Source: Brevibacillus panacihumi W25 (lineage in GTDB: Bacteria > Bacillota > Bacilli > Brevibacillales > Brevibacillaceae). Taken from it: a DNA stretch of 64,000 nt. The notes beneath the pieces are model-generated. The model saw only the letters and a list, made by a program, of their open reading frames with translations, was not told the origin of the DNA and searched no databases. The translations under genes and the position numbers were made by a program. This document shows positions 26,354 through 35,678 of the stretch, piece by piece (the stretch's first letter is position 1; each line of letters opens with the position of its first letter). The stretch covers positions 1,480,045-1,544,044 of the forward strand of contig NZ_KI629782.1 of the NCBI RefSeq assembly GCF_000503775.1. Direction: 5' to 3'.

Positions 26354-28072
26354 TTGAGACTGAGACTGCAATCCATTTTTGGGAAAAGTATTCTTTCTTC
26401 AACCATATATATTTTAATTACGGGAATCATCATTACCATTGCCAGCTCCTACATCCAGGGAAAGGTATTTTTGGAATCGTTTCAGCAACAAGCCATTGGT
26501 TTTGGTAATTATGCGCTTGAGTCTTTTAAGGGCAAAGATTTGACTCAAAGCGATGCGGAGCTGGTTAAACAGCTTGACCTGATTTCCGAGCGGTACCCGC
26601 AGATCGCCCAAGCTTATTTCTTTGGAACCGAGCTGCAGAATGGAAATGAAACCTCCATCATCTTATCGCCAACGCATATTGTCGAAATGTTGAAACAGGA
26701 ATTACAGCTGGGACCAGGGGACTTTTACGCACAGCCTGAAATCCTCGCCAACAAAGTAAGAGAGATGCTGGAAACCGGTGAAGCGGTGGCAACAGAAACG
26801 TACACCGATGACATCGGGACTTGGGTCTCTGTACTCATTCCGCTGAAAGAGCCGGATGGTTCCATTCAAAAATATTTTGGGATCGATATCGATGCCTCGA
26901 TTATTTCGACGGCACAGTTCGAACTGTTGAAAAGCAGTTCCATTGTATTGATTATCGTAATCTTGCTCGTGTTTATGGTCCAATTTATCACGACAAAACG
27001 CATGCTGGCTCCCATCCAAGACATCCAACAAGCTTTTGCAAAGCTCAGTAATGGAGACTTTAGCGTTTCCTTACAAATTCGAAAGAAAGATGAACTCGGG
27101 ATGTTAGCCAACGATTTCAATAAAATGGTGACGGATGTTCGCGAGATCATGTCGAAGGTGAAACAAACCTCTGACGACACTGCCCTTGCCTCAAAAGAGC
27201 TGCTGCAAATCATTGAGGCAACCCATGCTACGACAAATGAGACGACGCTCTCCATGAATGAAGTGGCGAGTGGGGCCCAAACACAAGTAGCGCGTTCTGA
27301 GGAAAGCGGAACAGCGATTGAAGAAATGGCAATCGGCATTCAACGGATCGCGGAATCCGCTTCCGAGGTTTCCGACTCGGCTACGAGAACCTTTACGGAA
27401 TCGGAAACAGGTGCAGGTTATATCCACAAGGCACTGGAGCAAATGGCCTTGATCCAGAATTCTGTCGCAAACTCCGCTTTATCGGTGAAAAATTTGGATG
27501 AGAAGTCGAAGGAGATTGAGACAATTGTCTCCGCCATTACAGCGATTGCAGATCAAACCAATCTGTTGGCGTTAAATGCAGCCATTGAAGCAGCACGAGC
27601 AGGCGAGCATGGAAGAGGTTTTGCCGTCGTTGCGGATGAGGTACGGAAGCTGGCAGAGCAATCCACATTGTCAGCTCAGCAAATCATTCACATCATCCAG
27701 GAAACAAAGGATGATACGAAAGAAGTCATTGATACCATGGGTATCGTAACGAATGATGTGGATTTAGGCGTACAGATTGTAAAAGAAACAGGAACGCTAT
27801 TCAATGGTATCTTAAAAGAGATTAAGCATGTGACAGAGCAAATTCATGAGGTATCAGCCGTTTCGGAACAGCTGTCTGCAGGCTCTGAAGAAATTACGGC
27901 TGCTTTCCAGGAGAATATCTCCATCGCCAGACAAGCAGAAGTTGCCGCCTCCACTATGACGAAAGCAGCTAGTGAGCAGCTGGAAAATATGGATCACATG
28001 TCGAAATCGATGAATCAGCTGTTGGAAAAAACCAATGAACTAAAACAAATGCTGAACACTTTTAAAATGTAG
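26354..28072 (+). CDS. Methyl-accepting chemotaxis protein
   Basis: Transmembrane chemoreceptor of 572 residues signalling to CheA/CheW. First membrane segment at about 12-30, an extracellular sensor region to about residue 185 (Cache-like by layout), second membrane segment [19 protein letters not shown], then HAMP and a long cytoplasmic coiled coil with the hairpin tip [29 protein letters not shown]. Start is TTG at 26354 with AGGAGGA 6 bases before it. Ligand unknown. No other chemotaxis genes are nearby. Confidence 0.92.
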   Translation: MRLRLQSIFGKSILSSTIYILITGIIITIASSYIQGKVFLESFQQQAIGFGNYALESFKGKDLTQSDAELVKQLDLISERYPQIAQAYFFGTELQNGNETSIILSPTHIVEMLKQELQLGPGDFYAQPEILANKVREMLETGEAVATETYTDDIGTWVSVLIPLKEPDGSIQKYFGIDIDASIISTAQFELLKSSSIVLIIVILLVFMVQFITTKRMLAPIQDIQQAFAKLSNGDFSVSLQIRKKDELGMLANDFNKMVTDVREIMSKVKQTSDDTALASKELLQIIEATHATTNETTLSMNEVASGAQTQVARSEESGTAIEEMAIGIQRIAESASEVSDSATRTFTESETGAGYIHKALEQMALIQNSVANSALSVKNLDEKSKEIETIVSAITAIADQTNLLALNAAIEAARAGEHGRGFAVVADEVRKLAEQSTLSAQQIIHIIQETKDDTKEVIDTMGIVTNDVDLGVQIVKETGTLFNGILKEIKHVTEQIHEVSAVSEQLSAGSEEITAAFQENISIARQAEVAASTMTKAASEQLENMDHMSKSMNQLLEKTNELKQMLNTFKM

Positions 28073-28083
28073 CGCACAACGAA

Positions 28084-28118
28084 AAAAGGCCCCCAGCTCT
28101 CAAGCCAGGCGGCCTTTT
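28084..28118. terminator. Terminator between convergent chemoreceptor and hydrolase genes
   Basis: AAAAGGCC (28084-28091) pairs with GGCCTTTT (28111-28118), with further inner pairing; A and T runs on either side would let it work in both directions. Confidence 0.7.
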
Positions 28119-28141
28119 CCATATTCACCAGTCGGTTTGTG

Positions 28142-28975
28142 CTATTTCAGTGAATCCTGCAAAAAATCAAGCAGCTCCGGGATGAGTTGCGTATTCGGCT
28201 CATCTCCGATTCCTCCGCCCTCCAGCCATGGAAGAATCGAGAACCAGAAGTGCTTGTGACCAGGATATTCAATCGCTCGATGAGGGACCTGATATCGTTC
28301 AAGCAATTGAACAAAATCCTTCGACTGCTGACAAGATACGACCTCGTCTTCATCTCCCCAGACGACGAGAAAAGGCGTCTCTTTCATCTGTCCTTTTTGA
28401 AGCGCCTGTTCCAGACGATACATCGGCGATGCTTCCAGATAGGCGTCCGGCATATCGCTTGGCGTGCCTCCCATGAATAATCGCACCGGATCATCTGTAC
28501 GACTGGTTTGCGTGTGCTCCCACCATTGCTTGACATCGTATACGCCATATACGCCGACGATCGCTCGCACCGATTGGGAGAAATCCTCTTCCAGTCCCAA
28601 TAGAATAGAGAGATGCGCCCCGCAGGAATCCCCGATCAGACCAACGCGCTTCGGATCCACATGATACTCGGCAGCACGCTCTCCCATATAGGCGAGCGCA
28701 GCGCGAACATCTTCTGTAACGCCAGGCCAAGTCGCATACTCAGGCGTTGCCAGCCGATAGTCAATCGACATCACACAATAGCCCTGCTGTGCCAAGAACG
28801 GCCCCCATTCCTGATTCATTTCTTTGGAGCCTGCTTTCCAAGCACCTCCGTGAATCATCACCAGCAGAGGAGTAGTGCCTGCTCCCTTTTCCGGGATGTA
28901 GAGATCTGCATACAGCTCTTCTCGATCCGTCCGGGTATAGCAAACCGTCTCTTTTGTATAAGTGATTGTACCCAT
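28142..28975 (-). CDS. Alpha/beta hydrolase (esterase/carboxylesterase, HSL-like)
   Basis: Cytoplasmic hydrolase of 277 residues. The oxyanion-hole motif HGGAW, nucleophile elbow GDSCGAH (Ser), acid in VVWGDEDEVV and histidine in GHKHFWF make a full catalytic triad. The ATG at 28975 has GAGGTG 6 bases upstream; the earlier GTG lies inside that ribosome site. It is the last gene before a convergent terminator and follows the TRAP transporter genes on the same strand with an 18-27 base gap, so it may belong to that operon and act on the imported compound. Confidence 0.85.
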   Translation of the reverse strand: MGTITYTKETVCYTRTDREELYADLYIPEKGAGTTPLLVMIHGGAWKAGSKEMNQEWGPFLAQQGYCVMSIDYRLATPEYATWPGVTEDVRAALAYMGERAAEYHVDPKRVGLIGDSCGAHLSILLGLEEDFSQSVRAIVGVYGVYDVKQWWEHTQTSRTDDPVRLFMGGTPSDMPDAYLEASPMYRLEQALQKGQMKETPFLVVWGDEDEVVSCQQSKDFVQLLERYQVPHRAIEYPGHKHFWFSILPWLEGGGIGDEPNTQLIPELLDFLQDSLK

Positions 28976-29002
28976 TGTCTTCACCTCATTTTCGTAGAGT
29001 CG

Positions 29003-30304
29003 TCATTTCATCATCGATGGCAAAAAGAGCGCAATCTCTGGAAGAAAAATCAACAGCAGCAGCCCAACGGCCAGAGGCAGGATAAAGATCAAGGCTCCCT
29101 TGGTCACCTCTGCGATGGTTACTTTCGGAATGACGTTTTTTAACACAAACAGATTAAAGCCAACGGGCGGTGTGATCGCGGCAATCTCCGTATTAATCGT
29201 CACTAGAATGCCGAACCATACAGGATCATAGCCGAGGCTGATGACAGTCGGAAAAAAGATCGGTACCATGATGACCAAAATGCTCATCGGGTCCAAAAAC
29301 ATGCCGAGAATCAGTAGCAACAGATTGATTCCGACGATGATGACCCACCCCGGCATATCCATCGAGGTAAGGATTTCCGCCATCCCTTGTGGTATCCCGA
29401 TCCGGTTCAGTACAAAGGAGCTAAACATCCCGCCGATGACAAGGAATAGAAACATGGCAGTCGTTTTGACCGTATTTTCCAAAATGCGTTTCAGTGAATG
29501 AATCGCGAGGTAGCCGCTGACTCCGACGATAATCAAGGCTACTGCCGCGCCGACTGCGCCAGATTCAGTAGGCGTAGCAATCCCGGAATAGATCGCCCCC
29601 ATGACGGCAACCCCCAGAAGCAATACGGGAAGTACCGATTTCAGGGACCTCATGCGCTCGCCCCAGGTTACACTGGTTTTTACAGGCGGCGCCAGCTGCG
29701 GGTTGAGCATGACCTTGATCCATACGGTGAGGCAAAGCAGACCAGCAATTATGAGTCCGGGGACAATCCCGGCGATAAAGAGCGCGCCAATCGACGTCTC
29801 CGTAATCACGCCGTATAAAATCATTGCCACGCTGGGAGGAATCAGGATTCCGAGCGTTCCCCCTGCCGCAGTAAGACCGAGTGCCAACTTGCGGTCGTAG
29901 CCATTTTTCACCATCTCAGGAACTGCCACAGAGCCGATCGTAGCAGCCGTAACCGGACTCGACCCGCATACCGCGGAGAAGCCTGCACTCGTCAGAATCG
30001 TGCTCATTCCGAGTGCCCCTGGTATCCTGCCCAACCAAAGCTGGGCGGTGCGAAACAGATTGGAACCAATGGGCGACGCGGCCAAAGCTTCACTCATCAG
30101 AACAAAAAGCGGTACTACGATCAAGACCATGCTGCTGGACTGATTCAAGGCAATGCTGCCAAGCTGGCTCAGCGCATTGGGAGAGATAAAAATGAGGGTG
30201 CCCAAGACGCCAATGATGCCCATCGCGACTGCTACAGAGATTCCCGTGGCTAAAAACGCCAAGAGTGCGATAATAAAAGCCCCAAAGTAAAGATACGATT
30301 CCAT
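29003..30304 (-). CDS. dctM: TRAP transporter large permease subunit (DctM family)
   Basis: 433-residue membrane protein with about 12 hydrophobic segments, the main channel of a sodium-driven tripartite transporter. Family features include the FSAVCGSSPVTAATIGSVAVPEM motif and GGTLGILIPPSVAMILYGVITETSIGALFIAGIVPGLI, plus MFLDPMSILVIMVPIFFP near the C terminus. The ATG has GGGAGGATACT before it. It follows the small subunit gene by 20 bases. Confidence 0.94.
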   Translation of the reverse strand: MESYLYFGAFIIALLAFLATGISVAVAMGIIGVLGTLIFISPNALSQLGSIALNQSSSMVLIVVPLFVLMSEALAASPIGSNLFRTAQLWLGRIPGALGMSTILTSAGFSAVCGSSPVTAATIGSVAVPEMVKNGYDRKLALGLTAAGGTLGILIPPSVAMILYGVITETSIGALFIAGIVPGLIIAGLLCLTVWIKVMLNPQLAPPVKTSVTWGERMRSLKSVLPVLLLGVAVMGAIYSGIATPTESGAVGAAVALIIVGVSGYLAIHSLKRILENTVKTTAMFLFLVIGGMFSSFVLNRIGIPQGMAEILTSMDMPGWVIIVGINLLLLILGMFLDPMSILVIMVPIFFPTVISLGYDPVWFGILVTINTEIAAITPPVGFNLFVLKNVIPKVTIAEVTKGALIFILPLAVGLLLLIFLPEIALFLPSMMK

Positions 30305-30324
30305 AGTATCCTCCCATAAGAAGG

Positions 30325-30852
30325 TTATGCCTGTACTTCGGCTGCCTTCTCCTCATCTGCGTTCTCTTTCTCGAAGGTGGAAAGGGATTGGATCAGCCCG
30401 GCGATTGCCGTCAAAATAAACTGAAGTGTGCCAATTGGCGTAATCATATACACGTACTTCATGGGAATCTGAACAACAGTCGGAAACAATCGGCCATCCT
30501 TGAAAACTTCTATGGTAGACCCCGCAAGCTGCCACAGCATGATGATCCCAAACAGTACGGTCAGAACATAAACGACCTTTACCATGATCTTGCTCGTCGC
30601 CTCATTGAATTTGGATGAGATCAAATCCGTGGAAACGTGATGACCTGTTTCGAGAGCGGGACCAAGCCCCAGGAAAAAAATATAGACCAGCAAAAATCGG
30701 GAAACATCTAACGCCCATGATGTGGGGTCATTCAGGAGATACCGCCTCAGGACATCCTGGATCAAAATAATGACCATCGCGAGTACGAGAATCCCTGCTG
30801 TCATGGTAAACCATCTATTCACTCGGCTAATCATGTTCACGTAGGTCTTCAT
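30325..30852 (-). CDS. dctQ: TRAP transporter small permease subunit (DctQ family)
   Basis: 175-residue protein with four membrane segments, including ILVLAMVIILIQDVLRRYLLNDPTSWALDVSRFLLVYIFFLGLGPALETGHHVSTD, the usual DctQ core. Starts at ATG 30852, GTG 30858 and GTG 30864 are all in frame behind GAGGG; ATG is listed but GTG 30858 has better spacing. It lies between dctP and dctM. Confidence 0.9.
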   Translation of the reverse strand: MKTYVNMISRVNRWFTMTAGILVLAMVIILIQDVLRRYLLNDPTSWALDVSRFLLVYIFFLGLGPALETGHHVSTDLISSKFNEATSKIMVKVVYVLTVLFGIIMLWQLAGSTIEVFKDGRLFPTVVQIPMKYVYMITPIGTLQFILTAIAGLIQSLSTFEKENADEEKAAEVQA

Positions 30853-30879
30853 GTTCACATTCACCCTCAGGTATGACGT

Positions 30880-31887
30880 TTATCTGTATTTTTTCAGAAT
30901 TTCATTCAGTTGTTGGCCTTCCTCGCCAGCCTCTGCCACGATCTTGTCATTTACCTGATTGAGCACGTCCAACAGGGCCGCCCGTTCGGCATCCGTTACC
31001 TGATAGACCTCTCCGCCGCTGGATTTGATGCTTTCCAGATCGGTTACCTCTTTGGTCTCAACAGCTTTGTAGGCATTCAAGCCGGCTTCATTCGACAGCT
31101 CCATAATGATCTTTTGGTCCTCCGGAGAAATCTTCGCCCAAACATCCGGATTAATCACCCATTGCACGGTGTTCAACGGGATTTTCAGCGAGGTCACTTT
31201 ATTGGCTACCTCTACCAGCTTTCCGGCATTCGCCAGCCCTACTGTTTGCAAGGTAGAGTCCACTGTTCCGTTTTGCAAGGCAAGATAGAGTTCACTCGGG
31301 TCCATTGTTACAGGTGTCGCTCCGAGAAGCTTTACCTGCTCAGCTTGCCAACGGCCCGCGGTCCGCATTTTCAAATCCTTGAAAGCATCGGGTGCTTGCA
31401 GCGTCTTTGATCGGTGAAATGCCAACGTATCAATACCGCCCGGTGACCAGAACAAGAGCTTCACCTTGCGTTTTTCCAAAATTTCGCTTAACAAGGGAGT
31501 CGCTTCCTGGTAGATTGATTTGTAAGCGGCTTCATCCTTGAATACACCAAAAGTCTCCACGAGACCCATGGCAGGAATGTGACCGGAAATAGCGCCAGCG
31601 GACAGGATGCCTGCATCAACTGCCCCATTGCTGACAGAATCCAGCGTATCAAACAAGGAGACCAGGGATGCGGAATAGTGAGGATTAAATACAACTCGGC
31701 CTTCTGTTTTCTCTTTCACCTTTGCCGACCAATCCTTAAAAACCTGGGCAAACGCATCATTCTCGGTATGAAACAGGGCGATGTCGATTTTTACAGATCC
31801 TGAGGCGCCAGGTGAAGACGACGAAGAACAGGCTGACAGAACTGTAACAAGAACACAGGCTAGAATGCTTAGGATGAATTTCCTCAC
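30880..31887 (-). CDS. dctP: TRAP transporter substrate-binding lipoprotein (DctP family)
   Basis: 335-residue extracellular receptor with lipobox LSAC (Cys20) and a serine-rich linker. The DctP domain shows the conserved region LKMRTAGRWQAEQVKLLGATPVTMDPSELYLALQNGTVDSTLQT, where the arginine (KMRT) normally contacts a carboxylate. First gene of the TRAP operon and divergent from the isochorismatase-family gene. A carboxylic-acid substrate is likely from the family; the actual acid is unknown. Confidence 0.92.
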   Translation of the reverse strand: MRKFILSILACVLVTVLSACSSSSSPGASGSVKIDIALFHTENDAFAQVFKDWSAKVKEKTEGRVVFNPHYSASLVSLFDTLDSVSNGAVDAGILSAGAISGHIPAMGLVETFGVFKDEAAYKSIYQEATPLLSEILEKRKVKLLFWSPGGIDTLAFHRSKTLQAPDAFKDLKMRTAGRWQAEQVKLLGATPVTMDPSELYLALQNGTVDSTLQTVGLANAGKLVEVANKVTSLKIPLNTVQWVINPDVWAKISPEDQKIIMELSNEAGLNAYKAVETKEVTDLESIKSSGGEVYQVTDAERAALLDVLNQVNDKIVAEAGEEGQQLNEILKKYR

Positions 31888-32047
31888 AAAAAGAGCACCT
31901 CCGTATTGTTTGACTATTTAGAATATAGAGTATTATACACGAATGTCTTTCTTTGATTGTTAACTGTTTAACATCAGCTCTCATTTTTGTCGATTATAAT
32001 GATGTAATGTTCATAATATTTAGTCTACAACAAGGGAGCTGAGTGCA
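31888..32047. promoter_or_regulatory. Divergent promoter region between the TRAP operon and the hydrolase gene
   Basis: 160 AT-rich bases carrying promoters for both directions. A small dyad GTTAA-CTGT-TTAAC lies around 31961-31973 and could be an operator. The 15-base palindrome found in the glcD/lhgO region is not present here, so a different regulator is likely. Confidence 0.4.
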
Positions 32048-32716
32048 ATGAGCGATTCGTTTTCTATTATTCCCAAGGAGACTGCCCTCCTGGTGATTGA
32101 CATGCAAAACAGTTATTGCCACCCGCAGGGGAGCATCGGTCGGAATGGGTACGATTATACGATGATGAATGCCACCATCCCGAAGGTAAAAGAGCTGGTC
32201 GAAGCATGCCGCCAAGCAGGTATTGTTGATATATGGACGATCCAGAACCATTACCCGGACGATATCACTCGAAAAACCCATCGCATCAAGCCGCATACCC
32301 ATCGCTGGCAGGCAGGTCCGCCCGCTCTCAAAGGCACCTGGGATGCAGAAATTGTAGATGAACTGAAAGACTTGGCAAAGGAGCCTGCCGAACTTCTGAT
32401 CAAGCACCGTTTTAGCGCCTTTTTTGATACCACGCTGGATACGCTGCTTCGCATGAAAGGCATTACGACGTTAGTGGTTTGTGGTGTGGCTACAACCCAC
32501 TGTGTGGAGACTAGTGTCCGAGATGCGTATCAGCGTGATTACGATGTGATCGTTGCCGAAGATGCGGTTGCCGGCTTGACCCTCGAGAGCCATCAAGCCA
32601 GTCTGAAATTGATCAACAAAACGTTCGGTCTGACGCTTCCAAACGAAGAGATTATCAAATTATTGCACGGGGAGACAATCCCTATCGAAATCCGGACTGA
32701 GAGTCTGATCAAGTAA
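32048..32716 (+). CDS. Isochorismatase-family cysteine hydrolase
   Basis: Soluble 222-residue amidohydrolase-type enzyme with the family catalytic triad Asp18 (VIDMQN), Lys119 (LIKHRFSAF) and Cys152 (VATTHCVET). Such enzymes cleave amides, N-carbamoyl compounds or nicotinamide-like substrates; the substrate cannot be told. Divergent from the TRAP operon, which could import its substrate. ATG with an AAGGGAGCTGAGTGCA leader. Its 3' neighbour is an IS1182-type element starting 28 bases after the stop. Confidence 0.88.
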   Translation: MSDSFSIIPKETALLVIDMQNSYCHPQGSIGRNGYDYTMMNATIPKVKELVEACRQAGIVDIWTIQNHYPDDITRKTHRIKPHTHRWQAGPPALKGTWDAEIVDELKDLAKEPAELLIKHRFSAFFDTTLDTLLRMKGITTLVVCGVATTHCVETSVRDAYQRDYDVIVAEDAVAGLTLESHQASLKLINKTFGLTLPNEEIIKLLHGETIPIEIRTESLIK

Positions 32717-32744
32717 AAGAGAGATTGATCCACAAAAAAAGAGT

Positions 32745-34515
32745 GAGGGTGTCCCAAAAGTAAACTCTGGAACACCCTCATCAGAAAAATTAGATGAGTT
32801 TCGGAAGAAACTAAGAGGCTAAGCGGTCCGTTCTCGCTTAGCTTCTTGGTTTTTAGCGTCTACCGCTGCTTTCTTGAGCAGATTGTGGGCAAGGGAAAGC
32901 CACCCGACCTCCAGACTTACTTTTGGTAAGCCTCGAAGCAGGAACCTTTTAAAGCCTCGATTGTTCTTCATATCGCCAAATACGGGCTCCGGCTCGATCA
33001 TGCGCCTCACGGCCAGAGCATAGCCTTCTTCGCTGCGGAGTTTTTGCCTTGCTTGGTTCTTTAGCCGCCAATACTTCATGCTGACTTTGATCTCTCGATC
33101 TCCTTGGGCTTTCGTACACTGAGGCTTTAGCGGGCACTCCTCACAACCGGCGCTGCGGTAATGACGGTATTCGATTTCATACCCACTTTCTGTTTTCTCC
33201 TTACTTACTCGGCGGAAATGGAGCGTTTGACCCGCTGCACATGTCCACGTATCCAGTTCGCTGTTGTAGGTCCAATTGTCAATTTTGCTGATGTCCTTTT
33301 GCCATGCCTTACTTTTTTCGCGGTGGTACGTACTGTATTTGACGATGGCTTCAACTTCGTTCTGCTCCAAGTAGTCATAATTCTCCTCGCCGCCATAGCC
33401 CGCATCGGCAATGACGGTGTTTGGCAGTTTGCCGAACTGTGATTTTATTTTCTCCAGATGAGGGATGAGACAGCGAGTATCGGTTGGTCGCTGGTGGACG
33501 CTGTAGCCGAGAATGAACTGATTTTCGGTGCCGATCTGAACATTGTAACCCGGCTTGAGCTGGCCGTTTCGCATGTGGTCCTCTTTCATCCGCATAAACG
33601 TGGCATCATGGTCCGTTTTGCTGTAGCTGTTTCGCGTGCCTAAAATTGTCTCATGCGTCTCATACTTTTGGAGGCGAGGAAGCAGATCCTTGCGGATTGT
33701 GCGTACCGCTTTCTTTAGTGGTTTGTCTTTTGGTTTCTCCTGCAGACGCTCTTCCAATTGCTTGACAGCATGCTCCAACTTTTCACTGGTGATGGTAGAA
33801 GATTCGCCTATTTCAAGAAGATCCTTGCCCTCGTGGATTCTTTCTTCATACTTCTCAGCTTCTTCAATAGTGGCGAACAAAGTCTGGACTTTCTCCTGAA
33901 GTTTGGCCTTGTGCTTCACGACAGCTTTTCCCCAAACAAATGTATACCGATTGGCATTGGCTTCGATCTTGGTGCCGTCGACAAAATAATGCTCCAGTTG
34001 CACGTAGTTCTCCTCAACCAGAAATTGAAGCACCGCGGTAAACACGGTCTCCAGTACGGCTTTCATGCGCTCTGATCGAAAACGGTTGATAGTACGAAAG
34101 TCTGGGCGCTGCCTGCCTGCGATCCACATAAACATGATGTTTTCACGGACGGCCTTGGCGATCTGACGAGAAGAGTAGATACGCTGAGTGTAGGCGTAAA
34201 TAATGATTTTGGTGAGCATCTTGGGGTGATAGCTGTCTCGTCCGCCTCCGGGGTAAGCCGCATCGAAGATGGCGTCGTCAAGACGATTGACAGCGGCGTT
34301 GACCACACGAACGAGGTGATTTGCGGGAATGTCTTCTTCTAAATCCATTGGTAAGCAGAGTTGATCCATGGTATATTGAATGTACAAAGAAACCGGCTCC
34401 TTTTTGTAAATGGTGGGTGGAACTTCCATTTTAACAAAAAGCGGTTTCTTTTTGTTTAACTTAATGAAAAGAGGGCCGTCCCTCAGTCATTTATGATGAC
34501 TTTTGGGACACCCTC
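32745..34515 (-). mobile_element. IS1182-type insertion sequence, complete
   Basis: 1771 bases bounded by perfect 17-base inverted repeats GAGGGTGTCCCAAAAGT (32745-32761) and its complement (34499-34515), enclosing one intact transposase gene. No clear target duplication is visible (left flank ...AAGAGT, right flank GCTTTC...). It lies between the isochorismatase-family gene and the DinB-like gene without visibly cutting either. Confidence 0.92.
32819..34429 (-). CDS. IS1182-family transposase
   Basis: DDE transposase of 536 residues: N-terminal DUF772-type domain with YHPKMLTKIIIYAYTQRIYSSRQIAKA, the catalytic region HYFVDGTKIEANANRYTFVWGKAV, a coiled insertion, NTVIADAGYGGEENYDYLE (second catalytic aspartate) and EPVFGDMKNNRGFKRFLLRGL (glutamate region), with a zinc-like CEECPLKPQC cluster before the last block. 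No frameshift or stop, so it appears functional. Confidence 0.95.
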   Translation of the reverse strand: MEVPPTIYKKEPVSLYIQYTMDQLCLPMDLEEDIPANHLVRVVNAAVNRLDDAIFDAAYPGGGRDSYHPKMLTKIIIYAYTQRIYSSRQIAKAVRENIMFMWIAGRQRPDFRTINRFRSERMKAVLETVFTAVLQFLVEENYVQLEHYFVDGTKIEANANRYTFVWGKAVVKHKAKLQEKVQTLFATIEEAEKYEERIHEGKDLLEIGESSTITSEKLEHAVKQLEERLQEKPKDKPLKKAVRTIRKDLLPRLQKYETHETILGTRNSYSKTDHDATFMRMKEDHMRNGQLKPGYNVQIGTENQFILGYSVHQRPTDTRCLIPHLEKIKSQFGKLPNTVIADAGYGGEENYDYLEQNEVEAIVKYSTYHREKSKAWQKDISKIDNWTYNSELDTWTCAAGQTLHFRRVSKEKTESGYEIEYRHYRSAGCEECPLKPQCTKAQGDREIKVSMKYWRLKNQARQKLRSEEGYALAVRRMIEPEPVFGDMKNNRGFKRFLLRGLPKVSLEVGWLSLAHNLLKKAAVDAKNQEAKRERTA

Positions 34516-34601
34516 GCTTTCTAGGCATAAATCCTCTATCACTTGCATTTTATAATAATAGAAAGTCGCTAACTCCCGCCAATCGAAAGGAGAAGAGTAG
34601 T

Positions 34602-35099
34602 ATGGAAAAAGTAATAGACCAGCTCGGTAAGACCAGAGAGCAGTTGTTTCATGAGGTTTCTTCTCTGAGTTTTGACGATTTCAATCGACGATTTGAGGCG
34701 GAGAAATGGAGTATCGCCCAGGTTTGTCATCATTTGTTTATTACGGAAACTTTATTTGGAAAATCGATTCTCTATGGGCTGGAAAAGAAGAAGCCAGTCG
34801 GCGGGGAACACATACCAATTCAGCTTGTATCAGACAGGACTAAAAAGATTCAAGCCCCTGAAATTTCAGAACCAAGTTCAGAACCTTTCCAAGTTCCGCA
34901 AATCATTCAACTATTAAGCGATTCACGAAATACATTCATGAATGTTCTTACTCAAATCGACGACAAATCGGTCTTGAAGACAATAGCAGTAAAGAATCCT
35001 GCTTTTGGCAACCTGCCATTAGATCAATGGGTGGAACTCTTGTATTTACACGAGCAACGGCATATTGAGCAAATTAAAGAGCTAAAAGCACTGTGCTAG
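34602..35099 (+). CDS. DinB-like superfamily protein
   Basis: 165-residue helical protein of the DinB/YfiT-like metal-dependent hydrolase fold. It has the usual WSIAQVCHHLFITE segment and a C-terminal HEQRHIEQI, which supply the histidines of the metal site. The ATG at 34602 has GAAAGGAG upstream; the longer open frame starts inside the IS element and is rejected. Possible thiol-S-transferase-type role is only a family inference. Stands alone next to the IS. Confidence 0.82.
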   Translation: MEKVIDQLGKTREQLFHEVSSLSFDDFNRRFEAEKWSIAQVCHHLFITETLFGKSILYGLEKKKPVGGEHIPIQLVSDRTKKIQAPEISEPSSEPFQVPQIIQLLSDSRNTFMNVLTQIDDKSVLKTIAVKNPAFGNLPLDQWVELLYLHEQRHIEQIKELKALC

Positions 35100-35109
35100 T
35101 AAACGACAG

Positions 35110-35553
35110 TTACGAATTACGGAATAAATACAATCCAAATCCCAGGGTATCCCGCCCCCAACGCAAATAGGTCCTTCTCCAAGACCTGATTCGTGCGAGC
35201 ATGGCATCGCAATCTGGATCGTCGGGATTTTCGTGACAATAATTTTCGATCGATGAAGAATAAAGCCATTCGTAATCATCCCAGTCATCTTCATTTGCCA
35301 CATAAGACCAGAGCGGAATCATACCTAATTCCTCTGCAACGATCACATTCTCGGCATGGCTTTTTAAATCAGACTCTGCAGCTCCTCCAAGCGCCTGCAA
35401 ATATTCCGAACAAGGACGCTGTTTCCAGTAGCCCTCACCAATTAGAATATAACCATTTTTGTTTACAAGGCGTTTCATCGCTTGCAGGGTAGTATCTAGT
35501 CCGCCCAATGCATGGGTGGAGCCAATGCAAATACCCAGATCACTACGAATCAT
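35110..35553 (-). pseudogene. 5'-truncated SAM-dependent methyltransferase remnant
   Basis: 147 codons reading DLGICIGSTHALGGLDTTLQAMKRLVNKNGYILIGEGYWKQRP, the middle of a class I methyltransferase of Bacillus type, continuing to a plausible C terminus. The N-terminal half with the glycine-rich SAM loop is missing, and the sequence upstream of 35553 does not continue it in any frame. It is read as decay debris, perhaps linked to the nearby IS insertion. A short live protein cannot be excluded. Confidence 0.65.
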
Positions 35554-35647
35554 CCACGTGTTGTCTTATATGGATATTCTATCATTTAGCATCCCGTCCT
35601 ACATATACGATCATCCATCTACGAACTAGAAGTTAAGAAAGAGCACC

Positions 35648-35678
35648 AAAAAAGCCCTTCCTATCTAGGAAAGGCTTT
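35648..35678 (-). terminator. Terminator of the gntR-glcD-glcF operon
   Basis: On the minus strand AAAGCCTTTCCT-AGAT-AGGAAGGGCTTT, one mismatch, followed by six T. The glcF stop codon lies within the hairpin. Confidence 0.85.

Noticed and set aside
34471-34484. GAGGGCCGTCCCTC inside the IS element as a second terminal repeat
   Set aside because: It is an internal inverted repeat; the perfect 17-base ends at 32745 and 34515 define the element.
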